64,000 nucleotides of DNA from Oleiphilus messinensis (GCF_002162375.1 NZ_CP021425.1:4667001-4731000); one strand, 5' to 3'. Numbered from the stretch's first letter, positions 16,860 through 25,548 are shown. A program made the numbers and translations. Notes: a model not told the origin generated them from the letters alone.

Positions 16860-18215
16860 ATGGGTTCCATACGTTCCCGTTTCCTGATTAGCAGCCTGAT
16901 TCTGATCCCTCTGGTGCTGGGGGCAATGGGGATCGTCCTGTCCAGTATCCACGAGCAAAGCCTCAGGGCCGGTGAAAAAGAAAAGCTAAGGTTACACACC
17001 ATCAATTTGATGACCACAACAGAATTATCGGGTGGTCAGCTCAGCATGCCCGATTACCTGCAAGACACCGCATTCAACTCACCTGCGTCCGGGCTTTACG
17101 CGCTGATTCGTGATAAACAGGGCGAAATCCTCTGGCGCTCTAAATCCACAACCATCTTACCGGGCTATCTTCAGCTCCCTCCCCCTGCTGCTGAAGCAGG
17201 CGTTCTCAGTCTGGAAACGCTGGCAAGCCAACACCTTGGTTCTTCATTCGCCAGCATCTGGGAATTTGATGGCCGGGATATCTGGTTGGAGTTTATCGTC
17301 GTGAGTGATGCCGCTGAATTCAATCAGGCCGTGAAGACTTACAACCAATCCCTCTGGATTGCCACGGCTGTGATCGCCCTGTGTCTGGTCGCGTTTTTTA
17401 CATTATCCATCAGTTGGGGCTTACGACCACTCGCCCAGTTAGCCGCAGAAATTCACGAACTGGAACAGGGAAATATCCGGCAACTCGCCCACCAATACCC
17501 CAAGGAAATCGACCCGGTCGTACAAAACCTGAATACCCTGCTGGACACTGAAAAAAATCAGCGGGAGCGCTATCGAAATACCCTCGGCAACCTCGCCCAC
17601 AGCCTGAAAACCCCGCTCACAATCGTCCGCAGTGTCGCCAATGATTTAGCCGAGAAGAACAATGATCCAAGCGCCTTGGAGCAACAAAGAGCATTGCTCT
17701 CCGAACAAGTGGAAACCATGAATCGTCTGGTGGAATACCAGTTACAACGGGCCGTAACCTCTTCCGCGCACCACCTGATGGAACGCATCGATATCGCATC
17801 CACCCTGAACCGTTTGATCAATGTGATGGACAAAGTCTATATCGATAAAAAGATGACACTCACCCAGGAAGTTGACCCCAGTTTGCGCATCCCGTTTGAT
17901 GACCGCGACCTCACCGAAGTCATCGGCAATTTACTCGACAACGCCTACAAATACGGTCACAGCAAAATCGCAGTCACCTTGGCGCTGGATGCCAAACAGC
18001 AGGTCTGCCTGAAAATAGAAGACGATGGCCCCGGCATCCCCGAAGACCGGCGCAGCACCATCCTGCAACGCGGCACCCGACTCGACACCCAAAACCATGG
18101 ACAAGGCATCGGATTAGCAGTGGTAGACGACATCATCGATACCTACACTGGTCGATTAACCATTTCCGAATCCAGCTTGGGTGGGGCACTTTTCAGCATC
18201 TATTTTAAGTCCTGA
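16860..18215 (+). CDS. PhoQ-like sensor histidine kinase
   Basis: An inner-membrane sensor kinase of 451 residues, partner of the preceding regulator. Membrane helices lie at about 8-30 and 165-185 and enclose a periplasmic domain of about 135 residues. A HAMP-like segment follows (LRPLAQLAAEIHELEQGNIRQL). The HisKA His is near 247 (GNLAHSLKTPLTIV), the N-box near 360 (GNLLDNAYKYG), then EDDGPGIP and GQGIGLAVVDDI. The NLAHSLKTPLTIV box is typical of PhoQ-type kinases. No acidic Mg-binding patch like that of enterobacterial PhoQ is obvious, so the signal is open. Confidence 0.9.
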   Translation: MGSIRSRFLISSLILIPLVLGAMGIVLSSIHEQSLRAGEKEKLRLHTINLMTTTELSGGQLSMPDYLQDTAFNSPASGLYALIRDKQGEILWRSKSTTILPGYLQLPPPAAEAGVLSLETLASQHLGSSFASIWEFDGRDIWLEFIVVSDAAEFNQAVKTYNQSLWIATAVIALCLVAFFTLSISWGLRPLAQLAAEIHELEQGNIRQLAHQYPKEIDPVVQNLNTLLDTEKNQRERYRNTLGNLAHSLKTPLTIVRSVANDLAEKNNDPSALEQQRALLSEQVETMNRLVEYQLQRAVTSSAHHLMERIDIASTLNRLINVMDKVYIDKKMTLTQEVDPSLRIPFDDRDLTEVIGNLLDNAYKYGHSKIAVTLALDAKQQVCLKIEDDGPGIPEDRRSTILQRGTRLDTQNHGQGIGLAVVDDIIDTYTGRLTISESSLGGALFSIYFKS

Positions 18216-18332
18216 TAGCGGATAGACACCCAACAGATTGAATATCGCGACCTGGGGTCTGTTAACGTTTCCGGTTTAACTTTCACGCAAAATTTCACAC
18301 TTACACAAATAAATTAAACTTTTTATCATTTT

Positions 18333-18368
18333 TTAATTTACATACATTCATGCTTGTATGTAAATTAA
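18333..18368. promoter_or_regulatory. AcrR-like operator palindrome
   Basis: TTAATTTACATACA (18333-18346) and TGTATGTAAATTAA (18355-18368) are perfect 14-bp inverted arms around TTCATGCT. The core TACATACATT...TGTATGTA at 18339-18362 matches the known 24-bp operator of the E. coli acrR-acrAB region, as I recall it, almost base for base. It lies 55 bases before the remains of an acrR-type gene. Confidence 0.8.
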
Positions 18369-18405
18369 ACCTACGGACAGATCCTTTCCTAATCAACTAA
18401 GAAAA

Positions 18406-18654
18406 GTGAACCCAACAGGCCTATGGCTCGAAAAACGAAAGAAGAAGCCGAAAAAACCAAATGAAATTCACTCGGATGCGCCAGTCCCCATGATGGCCTC
18501 TGCAATATCATCTTACCTGATGGGACTGGCTCAGACCTGGTTATCTCACCCGGAAAGCTATTCCCTCGCTGAACAAGCCGATACGCTGGTTGACTGTTTT
18601 TTTAAAGGTTACCTACCCACGTCTATTACAAGTACGTCAGATAATGCTCCCTAA
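18406..18654 (+). pseudogene. acrR-like: Remnant of an AcrR/TetR-type repressor, internally deleted and frameshifted
   Basis: An ATG at 18423 opens a frame reading MARKTKEEAEKTK and stops at a TGA (18462-18464). That is the characteristic N-terminus of AcrR-type repressors. In another frame, from about 18480 to 18610, the sequence reads ISSYLMGLAQTWLSHPESYS and then SLAEQADTLVDCFFKGY, which looks like the C-terminal helices of the same family. About 145 residues in between, including the whole helix-turn-helix, are missing. The open frame starting with GTG at 18406 would make an 82-residue hybrid without a DNA-binding domain, so I treat it as a dead gene. The operator upstream is intact. A functional acrAB pair does not flank it here. 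Confidence 0.75.
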
Positions 18655-18691
18655 GGACACGCCCCCAATTGAGTCGAGGTCGCTGAATAAT

Positions 18692-19261
18692 ATGTTGAAA
18701 AAAAAGATGCTGAAAGTTACATCACGATCTGCAATATCAAGCTATCCCCTGCCCCGTTGGTGCCTGGGATTTTTGCTTGTCAGCTTGAGTTTTCAAGCTT
18801 TTGCCACGTCCTTGGAAGTCACTTCGAAAACGATCCCTAGAATGACCTACTTGTACAACCCATATGAATTTGCCAAGACCTCACTAGAAACCGACATTAA
18901 AAACAAAGCCACTCACCTTGCAACCAACGCCATACGACGCGCCAAAGTCACCCTTGAAGGGCCGTTAACACTGATATTTGATCCAATGCCAACTCCAGAT
19001 AGCAAATCAATCAGCCTTCAACTCGGCTACCCCATTTCCGGACCGGTCTCACGCCGAGGGCGCTTCAAAATCGAAAAAGTACCGGAATTCAAATGCCTGA
19101 CGCTTAGACTCGATCCGCAACAACACAACACAGATACAGCCTGGCAACAACTGTATCAAACAGCCCAACAACAAAACCTGGAACTGACCGGAGAAGGCCG
19201 AACCGTAATCCGTGAAATCGATGATCGATTGGAAATGGAATTACAACTGGGGATTCAATAG
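18692..19261 (+). CDS. Secreted protein of unknown function
   Basis: I do not recognise this family. From the ATG at 18692 it has 189 residues; another start at 18710 is possible. The N-terminus is strongly basic (MLKKKMLKV), followed by a hydrophobic run (WCLGFLLVSLSFQAFAT), so export is likely. The mature part is mixed alpha/beta with segments such as TLIFDPMPTPDSKSISLQLG and FKCLTLRLDPQQHNTD, and a single cysteine. A GyrI-like/effector-binding fold is conceivable but not supported by any motif. It stands alone between the acrR remnant and the convergent lipase foldase gene. Confidence 0.6.
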   Translation: MLKKKMLKVTSRSAISSYPLPRWCLGFLLVSLSFQAFATSLEVTSKTIPRMTYLYNPYEFAKTSLETDIKNKATHLATNAIRRAKVTLEGPLTLIFDPMPTPDSKSISLQLGYPISGPVSRRGRFKIEKVPEFKCLTLRLDPQQHNTDTAWQQLYQTAQQQNLELTGEGRTVIREIDDRLEMELQLGIQ

Positions 19262-19305
19262 CTTGGATGGATTCAGGATTTATGCAAAAGGAAGTGCATT
19301 CTGCT

Positions 19306-20379
19306 CTATGAATTCTCGATCCTATCAATACGAACAACCTCCCGAATCTCCCTATCAGAAAAGTGAGTTTTACGAAGATTTTCAATGGCTCGGCTCAATT
19401 CTCTATCGGTTAAGGACTGATCGGAAGAAAGTACTTTCTTTGCATTACTGTAAGCGTCATAACGTGTTCGCCAATTATCCGATGCTGCTTCCGCGTCTTG
19501 AATTCTAAGTGCAGCTTTATGGCCATAAACATCGGCTCTAAGGTGGTAAATCAAGTCTTTATCAGCACCTTGTTCCCTGGCATAATTTACTTCCACCTCC
19601 ACTTGCTTGAACTGCTCAATACGATTCAATTTTTCCTGATAATCCCTAGGTAATGAACGTTGAAGTTCAGTGAGCTGTTGTTGTTTTTCATAATCAGAAA
19701 ATGCAGGATTAGTCTCTATCACTTTTTTACCAATATAATATCGGTCACGCAATTCTTCTTGTTCAAAAAAAGCAACGGCCACCTCTTCTCCCAAAAACTC
19801 TCTGCGACTCTCCTGCAATTCCATTAGGTGATCATAGATGGATTGAAAATCAGAATGTTCAAATTTAAATTGGCCGGAGGAATGAATACCCTGAGGTTTA
19901 TTTTCTTCATAGGCAATAAAACGATCATATAACGCCATAAGCTGTGTTCTAGCGGTTGCAGACAACTCCAAAGTAGCTAAAGAAATTACTTCTTCTCGTA
20001 TGCTTTCTAACGATTGTTCACCAAGGGTGCTAAGAAAATATTCAAATACAAATCTTACATTCTGATCGACAATCAGTTCTCCATTCGAGTCCATTGCTAA
20101 CTGGCCCGCAATTGAAGAACCTGTCAGGGATCCATGGACTTGGTATTCTCTAACCGGGATAGCCAAGTTACTGGATTCTTTAAGTCGATTAGTAGACAAA
20201 GTATCATCTACATTCGACTCAACAAACGTTATATCTTCGTCAGCCGAAGTGATACCAGTATCGATTGGCTGGTAGTTTCTTTTTGGAACCTGTTGCTTAA
20301 ACCAGTAAGTGCTTGCCATACCCAGCATTATCAACAAACACAGTAGCGCAATGGGTATAAAATATGGTCTGTAGTTCAT
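19306..20379 (-). CDS. lifO: Lipase-specific foldase (Lif), first copy
   Basis: A membrane-anchored periplasmic steric chaperone that folds the LipA lipase before type II secretion. It has 357 residues with one N-terminal anchor (about 8-26). The foldase signature RxxFDYFLSxxGE appears as RFVFEYFLSTLGE at 109-121, with Glu for the usual Asp. A long alpha-helical domain rich in Glu, Arg and Gln follows and would wrap the lipase. It lies 57 bases downstream of the lipase gene, with a perfect hairpin in the gap. Confidence 0.92.
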   Translation of the reverse strand: MNYRPYFIPIALLCLLIMLGMASTYWFKQQVPKRNYQPIDTGITSADEDITFVESNVDDTLSTNRLKESSNLAIPVREYQVHGSLTGSSIAGQLAMDSNGELIVDQNVRFVFEYFLSTLGEQSLESIREEVISLATLELSATARTQLMALYDRFIAYEENKPQGIHSSGQFKFEHSDFQSIYDHLMELQESRREFLGEEVAVAFFEQEELRDRYYIGKKVIETNPAFSDYEKQQQLTELQRSLPRDYQEKLNRIEQFKQVEVEVNYAREQGADKDLIYHLRADVYGHKAALRIQDAEAASDNWRTRYDAYSNAKKVLSSDQSLTDRELSRAIENLRKTHFSDREIREVVRIDRIENS

Positions 20380-20402
20380 CTAATGCATTCCTACTATCAA
20401 CC

Positions 20403-20422
20403 GGGGGCATCTTCATGCCCCC
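20403..20422 (-). other. Intercistronic hairpin between lipase and foldase genes
   Basis: GGGGGCAT and ATGCCCCC form a perfect 8-bp stem with a 4-base loop in the 57-base gap between lipA and lif. There is no T-run after it on the minus strand. It may stabilise the upstream lipase mRNA or lower read-through into the foldase gene. Confidence 0.6.
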
Positions 20423-20436
20423 AGTTTAAACAATCG

Positions 20437-21408
20437 TTATAGTCCTTGATTCTTCAATCGATTAACTTGAGTCTTATAAAGAGTGACAGGATTAGGGGAG
20501 AAAATTGCTCTTAAACCGAATAACTGATTGACGGTATCAAAGTGATCCAACTTGTAGTCATTGCGAATCACTTTACCCAGGTGACTACTACATACCGTTA
20601 CCAGGCCATCATTTACCTCTCCATTAGCCAGCGCTAGAGAAAGAGCTTTATCTAAATATGAAAATGGATCAAGAAAGTTTGTGAAATCCCGATTACCAGT
20701 CCACGAGTAGAAGTAGATCCCATTATCAACGAGTGGTCCTTCACCACAATACTCCTCTGGCAGACCAGCTGGATAGTTATCATTGAATGTAGAATCTGTC
20801 ATCCAACCTCCCGCTTCTACTGAAATGAAAGCGCGTCCATCCATATCATAACCGGCGCCAGTCATGTAATCGATGAAATAACCAAATGTCTCACCAGTAG
20901 AAAGTATGAGATCCATCAAAGTGGATTCCATATCTACGTAATTTGCAAAATTACTGACAATACTCCCATGGTTCGGCCCAGACACGGAAGTAACTGATGC
21001 CACCAACTCTGGCGCCTCACCAGCAACATAGCGGGCATCAAGCGTTCCCTGGCTATGGGCAATCAAATTCACCTTTTCAGCCCCCGAAATAGCTAAAATA
21101 CAGCGTACTTTCTTGAGTAATTGGTCGCCTCTCACCAAACTTGAGTTCATTGCCGCTTGTTGTGTGACATAAACAGTAGCGCCGTTATCGGTCAGCTTAT
21201 CAATAATACCGTACCAATAATCAACGCCAAGCAACTCGTCAAAACCAAACCAACCATGAGCCATCACAATTGGATATTTTGTTTTATTGTAAGTTCCAGA
21301 GTTAGGTGCTGGCTCATGAATTGATATATTGGAACAATCCATCTCAAATGCGTGTGACTGGGCGGCAAACAACACAGCTAACCCGGCCAAAATTTTTCTT
21401 ATGCTCAT
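20437..21408 (-). CDS. lipA: Secreted triacylglycerol lipase (family I.1/I.2), first copy
   Basis: An extracellular lipase of 323 residues with a signal peptide (about 1-20, AQSHA). The oxyanion-hole segment is MAHGWFGFDELLGVDYWYGI (HG at 51-52). The nucleophile Ser119 lies in IAHSQG, where most of the family has GHSHG or GHSQG. The Asp (NDGLV) and His (DHFDTVNQLFGL) of the triad are present near the C-terminus. Cysteines in EEYCGEG and VTVCSSH match the family's disulfide. The gene is followed by its foldase and preceded by a NarL-type two-component system on the same strand. A perfect palindrome lies 72 bases upstream of its start. Confidence 0.95.
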   Translation of the reverse strand: MSIRKILAGLAVLFAAQSHAFEMDCSNISIHEPAPNSGTYNKTKYPIVMAHGWFGFDELLGVDYWYGIIDKLTDNGATVYVTQQAAMNSSLVRGDQLLKKVRCILAISGAEKVNLIAHSQGTLDARYVAGEAPELVASVTSVSGPNHGSIVSNFANYVDMESTLMDLILSTGETFGYFIDYMTGAGYDMDGRAFISVEAGGWMTDSTFNDNYPAGLPEEYCGEGPLVDNGIYFYSWTGNRDFTNFLDPFSYLDKALSLALANGEVNDGLVTVCSSHLGKVIRNDYKLDHFDTVNQLFGLRAIFSPNPVTLYKTQVNRLKNQGL

Positions 21409-21480
21409 TACTCTATCTTCCCGGTTTCAAAAGAATTGTTAACAGAGTGTGTAATAAGCCAGATTATTAGGAGGCAAAAT

Positions 21481-21496
21481 AGTGACTAAAGTCACT
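21481..21496. promoter_or_regulatory. Palindrome upstream of lipase gene 1
   Basis: AGTGAC-TAAA-GTCACT is a perfect inverted repeat 72 bases upstream of the first lipase start. A near copy, AGTGAC-AAAA-GTCAT, lies 105 bases upstream of the second lipase gene. It is a candidate binding site for one or both NarL-type regulators encoded between the two lipase modules; this assignment is inferred. Confidence 0.5.
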
Positions 21497-21514
21497 TGTA
21501 AGAAAAAGTGTGAC

Positions 21515-22105
21515 CTACGCCAAACCTAAAGATTTAAGTCTAACAATTGCTTCTGCACGGTTTCGTACATCTAGTTTATTAAATAAATTCGAAGTGTAAT
21601 TTTTTACTGTCCCTAAACTCAAGCATTGTGCATCAGCAATTTCCTGATTGGTTTTCCCAGCAACCAACGCTCTGGCAATTTCATTTTCTCTCGAAGTAAG
21701 ACGCTCATGAGAAGCAGCCTGAGATCCCGAGATCAGAACTTCTCCGTTTGATACCCGCGCAATCGTGTTTATCAATACTTGTACATCAACATTTTTTAAT
21801 AACCAACCTTGCGCACCATTTTTTGCGACTTGTCGGCACAGGAAAGGATCCTCAAACGTAGTCAAAAAAATAACGGGAATGCTATGCTCTTTTCGAATAG
21901 CCTTTAAAGTTTCTAAGCCATTTAGGTCAGGCATCTGGACATCTAATAAAATCACATCAGGAAGCACACCATCTGAAAGCTGTTCCAAACATTGCCTACC
22001 ACTTTCTGCCGTTGCTAATACATCCACTTTTCCAGATAGTTTGAGTAATGTAGCGATACCTTGTAAAACAATCGTTTGATCATCAACGACCATTACCGTC
22101 TTCAC
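21515..22105 (-). CDS. NarL/LuxR-type response regulator 1
   Basis: A 196-residue response regulator. The receiver domain has DD at 8-9, phospho-acceptor Asp55 (VILLDVQMP) and Lys near 104 (WLLKNVDV). The LuxR-type helix-turn-helix spans about 130-190 (LTSRENEIARALVAGKTNQEIADAQCLSLGTVKNYTSNLFNKL). It starts at GTG and overlaps the stop of the upstream kinase gene by 4 bases, so kinase and regulator are coupled. It lies directly upstream of the first lipase gene and is the likely regulator of lipase expression. Confidence 0.9.
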   Translation of the reverse strand: MKTVMVVDDQTIVLQGIATLLKLSGKVDVLATAESGRQCLEQLSDGVLPDVILLDVQMPDLNGLETLKAIRKEHSIPVIFLTTFEDPFLCRQVAKNGAQGWLLKNVDVQVLINTIARVSNGEVLISGSQAASHERLTSRENEIARALVAGKTNQEIADAQCLSLGTVKNYTSNLFNKLDVRNRAEAIVRLKSLGLA

Positions 22106-23295
22106 TTCTGATCTCCATTTGGTATGGTTAGTTGGAGTTTAAATCCCCGATCCTGCTTTACTTCATAAGAAGCATTTCCCTCGATCAAAGCCAATCTCTC
22201 CTGCATCCCTGTCAGTCCATTGCCTGAATTAACCGACTGTGCCAGGCTACCGTTATCCACTACCTCGGCAACAAGCATTTCACCTGCGTGAAATAACCGG
22301 ATCCACACTTTATCCGCATTACTATGCTTTAAAACATTGGTTATTCCCTCTTGAATACAGCAAAGCAACTGTTCGGACTTATGTTGGTCTTTAATCCTTA
22401 AGTCGGGGTCGCAGTCTATATCAATATTCAATTTTGGAACTTTATCCACAATTTGAAGCAAGGAATCATAAAAGTATTCAAAGGTCTGCTGCTTTAATTC
22501 ATCTACAACATGCCCAAGGGTGAGATAGGCCTTTTGCGCGGCACTTTTCGCATTGTTTAGAGAGTCATTAGGCGTTTCACTATCGGATTCGCTTAAAAGC
22601 GCTTGTTCGCAAATTTGCAAATTTATATTAATCGCGGCAAGCTCGTGGCCCATTTTATCGTGGAGATCTCTACGAATCTGGCTACGTTCCTCCCTGCGAC
22701 TTGACTCAGCTAATTGCGCCTGAGCCATTTTCAACTGGGCTTGGCTAACTTTTAACCGCTTAGTTTCATTAATCTCATTAAATAGGCCATACCCTAATGA
22801 CCAAAGCACAAGTTGTTGGGTAAGTATATAAGCACCAATGTAGAATCTGTCAGGGTGATCAATTTGCAGGGTATAAAGCAAGGCAACCAATACGATTGAA
22901 GGCACTCCAATAAATGTAGAAAACCTGATGAACTGAACAGACAAGATAATTATCATGAACGATAACAATATCTGGTCCAGCGGACCAATATCCATCCAGT
23001 GGTTTATAAGAAATGCTGATCCATGGGAAGCAAAGAGCAACGACCAGCACACCCAGTCATCATCCTTTGTTAACCAGCTCACCCTGTTTATTAATATATT
23101 GTGCAATAACCAAATAGCATTGGCTAAGAAGAATACACCATTGGCGACACCCAAAAAAAGAAGCGGTAATGCTGTCTCAGAGTTATCTTGAGAAGCGAGG
23201 ATATAAACTCTACTAAAGGCAATAAACCAGGCAATCGACCCCAGCCCCCCTAAAATTGAGGCTCGAGCAACCACTGTCAGTTTCAATTTTGGCAT
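22102..23295 (-). CDS. NarX/DesK-type sensor histidine kinase 1
   Basis: A membrane sensor kinase of 397 residues with about six hydrophobic helices in the first 165 residues and little periplasmic sequence. This suggests it senses the membrane or a membrane-soluble signal. A coiled coil (about 175-205) leads to the HisKA_3 box RRDLHDKMGHELAAININLQ with His near 212. The HATPase has an N-box near 310 (CIQEGITNVLKHSNADKVWI) and NSGNGLTGMQERL near 362. It forms an operon with the regulator. Its closest visible relative in the window is the divergent kinase at 23748. Confidence 0.9.
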   Translation of the reverse strand: MPKLKLTVVARASILGGLGSIAWFIAFSRVYILASQDNSETALPLLFLGVANGVFFLANAIWLLHNILINRVSWLTKDDDWVCWSLLFASHGSAFLINHWMDIGPLDQILLSFMIIILSVQFIRFSTFIGVPSIVLVALLYTLQIDHPDRFYIGAYILTQQLVLWSLGYGLFNEINETKRLKVSQAQLKMAQAQLAESSRREERSQIRRDLHDKMGHELAAININLQICEQALLSESDSETPNDSLNNAKSAAQKAYLTLGHVVDELKQQTFEYFYDSLLQIVDKVPKLNIDIDCDPDLRIKDQHKSEQLLCCIQEGITNVLKHSNADKVWIRLFHAGEMLVAEVVDNGSLAQSVNSGNGLTGMQERLALIEGNASYEVKQDRGFKLQLTIPNGDQK

Positions 23296-23747
23296 TAAGA
23301 CTAAGCCCCTAAAGTAACTGTCTGATCAGCTAACAGGAAACGAAATGGTAATAAGGGGTATTGGCTAAAGATACCAAGCGATCTCGTGGTCGGTAAAGTC
23401 ATGGCAAAATCCTTTTTGCTTCGAAAGGTGAGTTTGCTGAACGATATTATGGGGAAGTCATACTGTCAATTCGTCGTGATTAAATTTTACTGGCCGTGCC
23501 TGTCCCTGCTGCAGCTGTACAGGCTTAATGTCTCTAGCAGAAGCGCGCGTTAGGGCGATACTGCCTTGGGATGCCAACTTGTTATGTTGCTGATACATTA
23601 CGGCTTTGAATTTGCTCGGCGATAGGATATTTGAATTACTGGCGATTCAGAGAGTTAGCAGGCATTAGGTGGTGTCATAATTCAATATGGTACAATTGCG
23701 CATTAATTTGTATGGTGATTCAGACTCTTATCGCATAAAACAGGTTA
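23296..23747. other. Divergent intergenic region with transposase debris
   Basis: This 452-base spacer separates the two divergent sensor-kinase genes. Its left part (23335-23505) is a degenerate copy of the 5' end of the RAYT gene at 28253-29221. The remaining 240 bases hold the presumed promoter of the plus-strand kinase. No further gene is seen. Confidence 0.7.
23335..23505 (-). pseudogene. Truncated 5' fragment of a RAYT transposase gene
   Basis: The sequence matches 29158-29322 over roughly 165 bases by eye, including the start codon (CAT at 23400-23402 corresponds to CAT at 29219-29221) and 80 bases upstream. Four extra bases after codon 4 shift the frame. The shifted frame then reads RLVSLANTPYYHFVSC and stops, matching RLVSLADTPYYHIVSR of the intact gene. 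The rest of the gene is absent. The fragment ends with the repeat GGCCGTGCCTGTCC at 23492-23505. Confidence 0.8.
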
Positions 23748-24953
23748 ATGGTATCAATGGACGTGGCATCTAATACTGATTTCAATCCGGTCAAAGCTCC
23801 TCCCGTGGTTTGGCGCGTTATCTTGCTGTTAGTAGCGGGATTTGTCGGATGGGGGGTCGTCGTAAGTGAGTTTTTAGGGTATAGCGGACCTCGCTCTGAT
23901 GTTTATTTATTAACGGTTTCCTTTTCTTTCTTGCATCTAGTGCTACTTACCTTGGCCACGCTACGATTTAGCAATAAATTTAAAGGCGTCGATCCTCATC
24001 AACTTTCTGAATTAAAGTATAAGCCTTCCACTTGGTTTTATGTAATTGCGGTTTATATCAACGCGCTCGCCTTGATTTACAGCGCATCGTTGCTGAACGC
24101 GAATTTATATGTGCTTTCCTTTATTTTGCTAAGTGGTGCGGCAATTATCGCTATTCTTCCTATTGTAGCGGTGCTGTTTATCACTGTTTTTTCGTCATTG
24201 ATATTCTATGTCATTACCCCTGAAACGTTCTCAGGGAGTTATGTCTTCTTTGTTTTGATTCAACAGCTTATGTTGGTTGTTCTGACGCTTTCTGCGCTCA
24301 AAGAGCAAAAAAAGGGGGAGTTACTAGCCAGAAGTCACCAAGAATTGTTTGCCACTCAATTGCTGTTAGAAGAAACGGCACGTAAAAACGAGCGTCGAAA
24401 ACTTTCGTTTGATCTTCATGACCAGATGGGACATACCCTGACGGCGGTTAATTGGAATTTGCAATATCTACAACATACGCTTGATGGGGAGCTGCTGAAG
24501 AAGGCCGAGGACACACTCGATCTGGTGACTAATCTATCAAAAACACTGCGTGAGCTGGTCAGCGAGATGAGAGAAAAATCTCAGGTAGACGTAAAACATG
24601 CCATTGAGCAGCTTGTAAATGTTACCCCGGGTCTTGAAATCAAATTAAATATCGATCAGTCGTTTGATTATTCTCTCGTTTTAGCCGAAGTGATTTTTCG
24701 CTGTTGCCAGGAAGCAATTACGAATGTTTTGCGTCATGCTAAAGCAACGCTGATGACAATATCTATTTCTGATAGTCATGATTTCATTGTCATGGTTATT
24801 GCAGACAACGGTGTTGGTATGAGCGATGCGCTCCCTGGCAATGGATTAACAGGAATGAAAGAGAGAATTGAACAGCTGAATGGTAGCTTCGAAATGCGGG
24901 AAAGTAGGGCGTCAGGCGTTTGTTTGTATATTACATTGCCGGTGAGTTGTTAG
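23748..24953 (+). CDS. NarX/DesK-type sensor histidine kinase 2
   Basis: A 401-residue membrane kinase, architecturally a twin of the divergent kinase at 22102. About six hydrophobic helices fill residues 20-175. A coiled coil leads into ERRKLSFDLHDQMGHTLTAVNWNLQ (His near 224). The N-box region CCQEAITNVLRHAKATL (about 325) and GNGLTGMKERIEQL follow. The two proteins are similar in layout but clearly diverged. The gene starts at 23748 (AGG six bases upstream); an ATG three codons later is possible. Its cognate regulator begins 4 bases after the stop. Confidence 0.9.
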   Translation: MVSMDVASNTDFNPVKAPPVVWRVILLLVAGFVGWGVVVSEFLGYSGPRSDVYLLTVSFSFLHLVLLTLATLRFSNKFKGVDPHQLSELKYKPSTWFYVIAVYINALALIYSASLLNANLYVLSFILLSGAAIIAILPIVAVLFITVFSSLIFYVITPETFSGSYVFFVLIQQLMLVVLTLSALKEQKKGELLARSHQELFATQLLLEETARKNERRKLSFDLHDQMGHTLTAVNWNLQYLQHTLDGELLKKAEDTLDLVTNLSKTLRELVSEMREKSQVDVKHAIEQLVNVTPGLEIKLNIDQSFDYSLVLAEVIFRCCQEAITNVLRHAKATLMTISISDSHDFIVMVIADNGVGMSDALPGNGLTGMKERIEQLNGSFEMRESRASGVCLYITLPVSC

Positions 24954-24957
24954 TTAG

Positions 24958-25548
24958 ATGATTAATGTGTTACTGGTTGATGACCAGCATATTGTTCGTC
25001 AGGGGATCGCTTCTTTGCTGAATTTGTCTGATGAAGTTTTGGTGCTTGCCGAAGCGGAGAGTGGCGAGGCTGCTTTAACGTTTCTGGCGAAAGCTGTACC
25101 GGATATTGTGCTAATGGATATTCGTATGCCTGGGATGAACGGTGTTGAAACGCTCATAGAAATGCGAGAAAGGAATATTCATTGCCCGACAATATTATTA
25201 ACTTCTTTTGAAGATACCGATTTGGTTCAAAAAGGATTAGCGGTGGGGGCTGTAGCGAGCCTTTTGAAGGATGTAACCATTGATGAGCTGCTTCGTGTGA
25301 TAAAAACGTATGCTTCAAATGGCCAGAAAATTAGGGCGAAGGAGTCACCAGATAACAACTTTAACACGTTAACTCCCCGTGAAAGCCAGGTACTTAGGTT
25401 AATTTCCCAAGGGTTGTGCAATAAAGAAATTGCCACTCAGTTGGGGCTTAGTACAGGTACGGTCAAAAACCATACCTCAAATATTTTTAGTAAGCTCGGT
25501 GTTCGTGATCGTATTCAAGCAGCGTTGAAATATAATCACCATTCATGA
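24958..25548 (+). CDS. NarL/LuxR-type response regulator 2
   Basis: A 196-residue response regulator, the same length as regulator 1 and similar in sequence. The phospho-acceptor is Asp54 (IVLMDIRMPGMNG). The C-terminal LuxR helix-turn-helix reads LTPRESQVLRLISQGLCNKEIATQLGLSTGTVKNHTSNIFSKL. It is coupled to kinase 2. Its 3' end overlaps the convergent foldase gene by 6 bases. It probably controls the second lipase module, the first, or both. Confidence 0.9.
   Translation: MINVLLVDDQHIVRQGIASLLNLSDEVLVLAEAESGEAALTFLAKAVPDIVLMDIRMPGMNGVETLIEMRERNIHCPTILLTSFEDTDLVQKGLAVGAVASLLKDVTIDELLRVIKTYASNGQKIRAKESPDNNFNTLTPRESQVLRLISQGLCNKEIATQLGLSTGTVKNHTSNIFSKLGVRDRIQAALKYNHHS

Noticed and set aside
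18406-18654. A functional 82-residue protein starting from GTG
   Set aside because: The frame joins a non-AcrR reading of the first codons to an AcrR-like tail and lacks any DNA-binding domain, so a decayed repressor explains it better.
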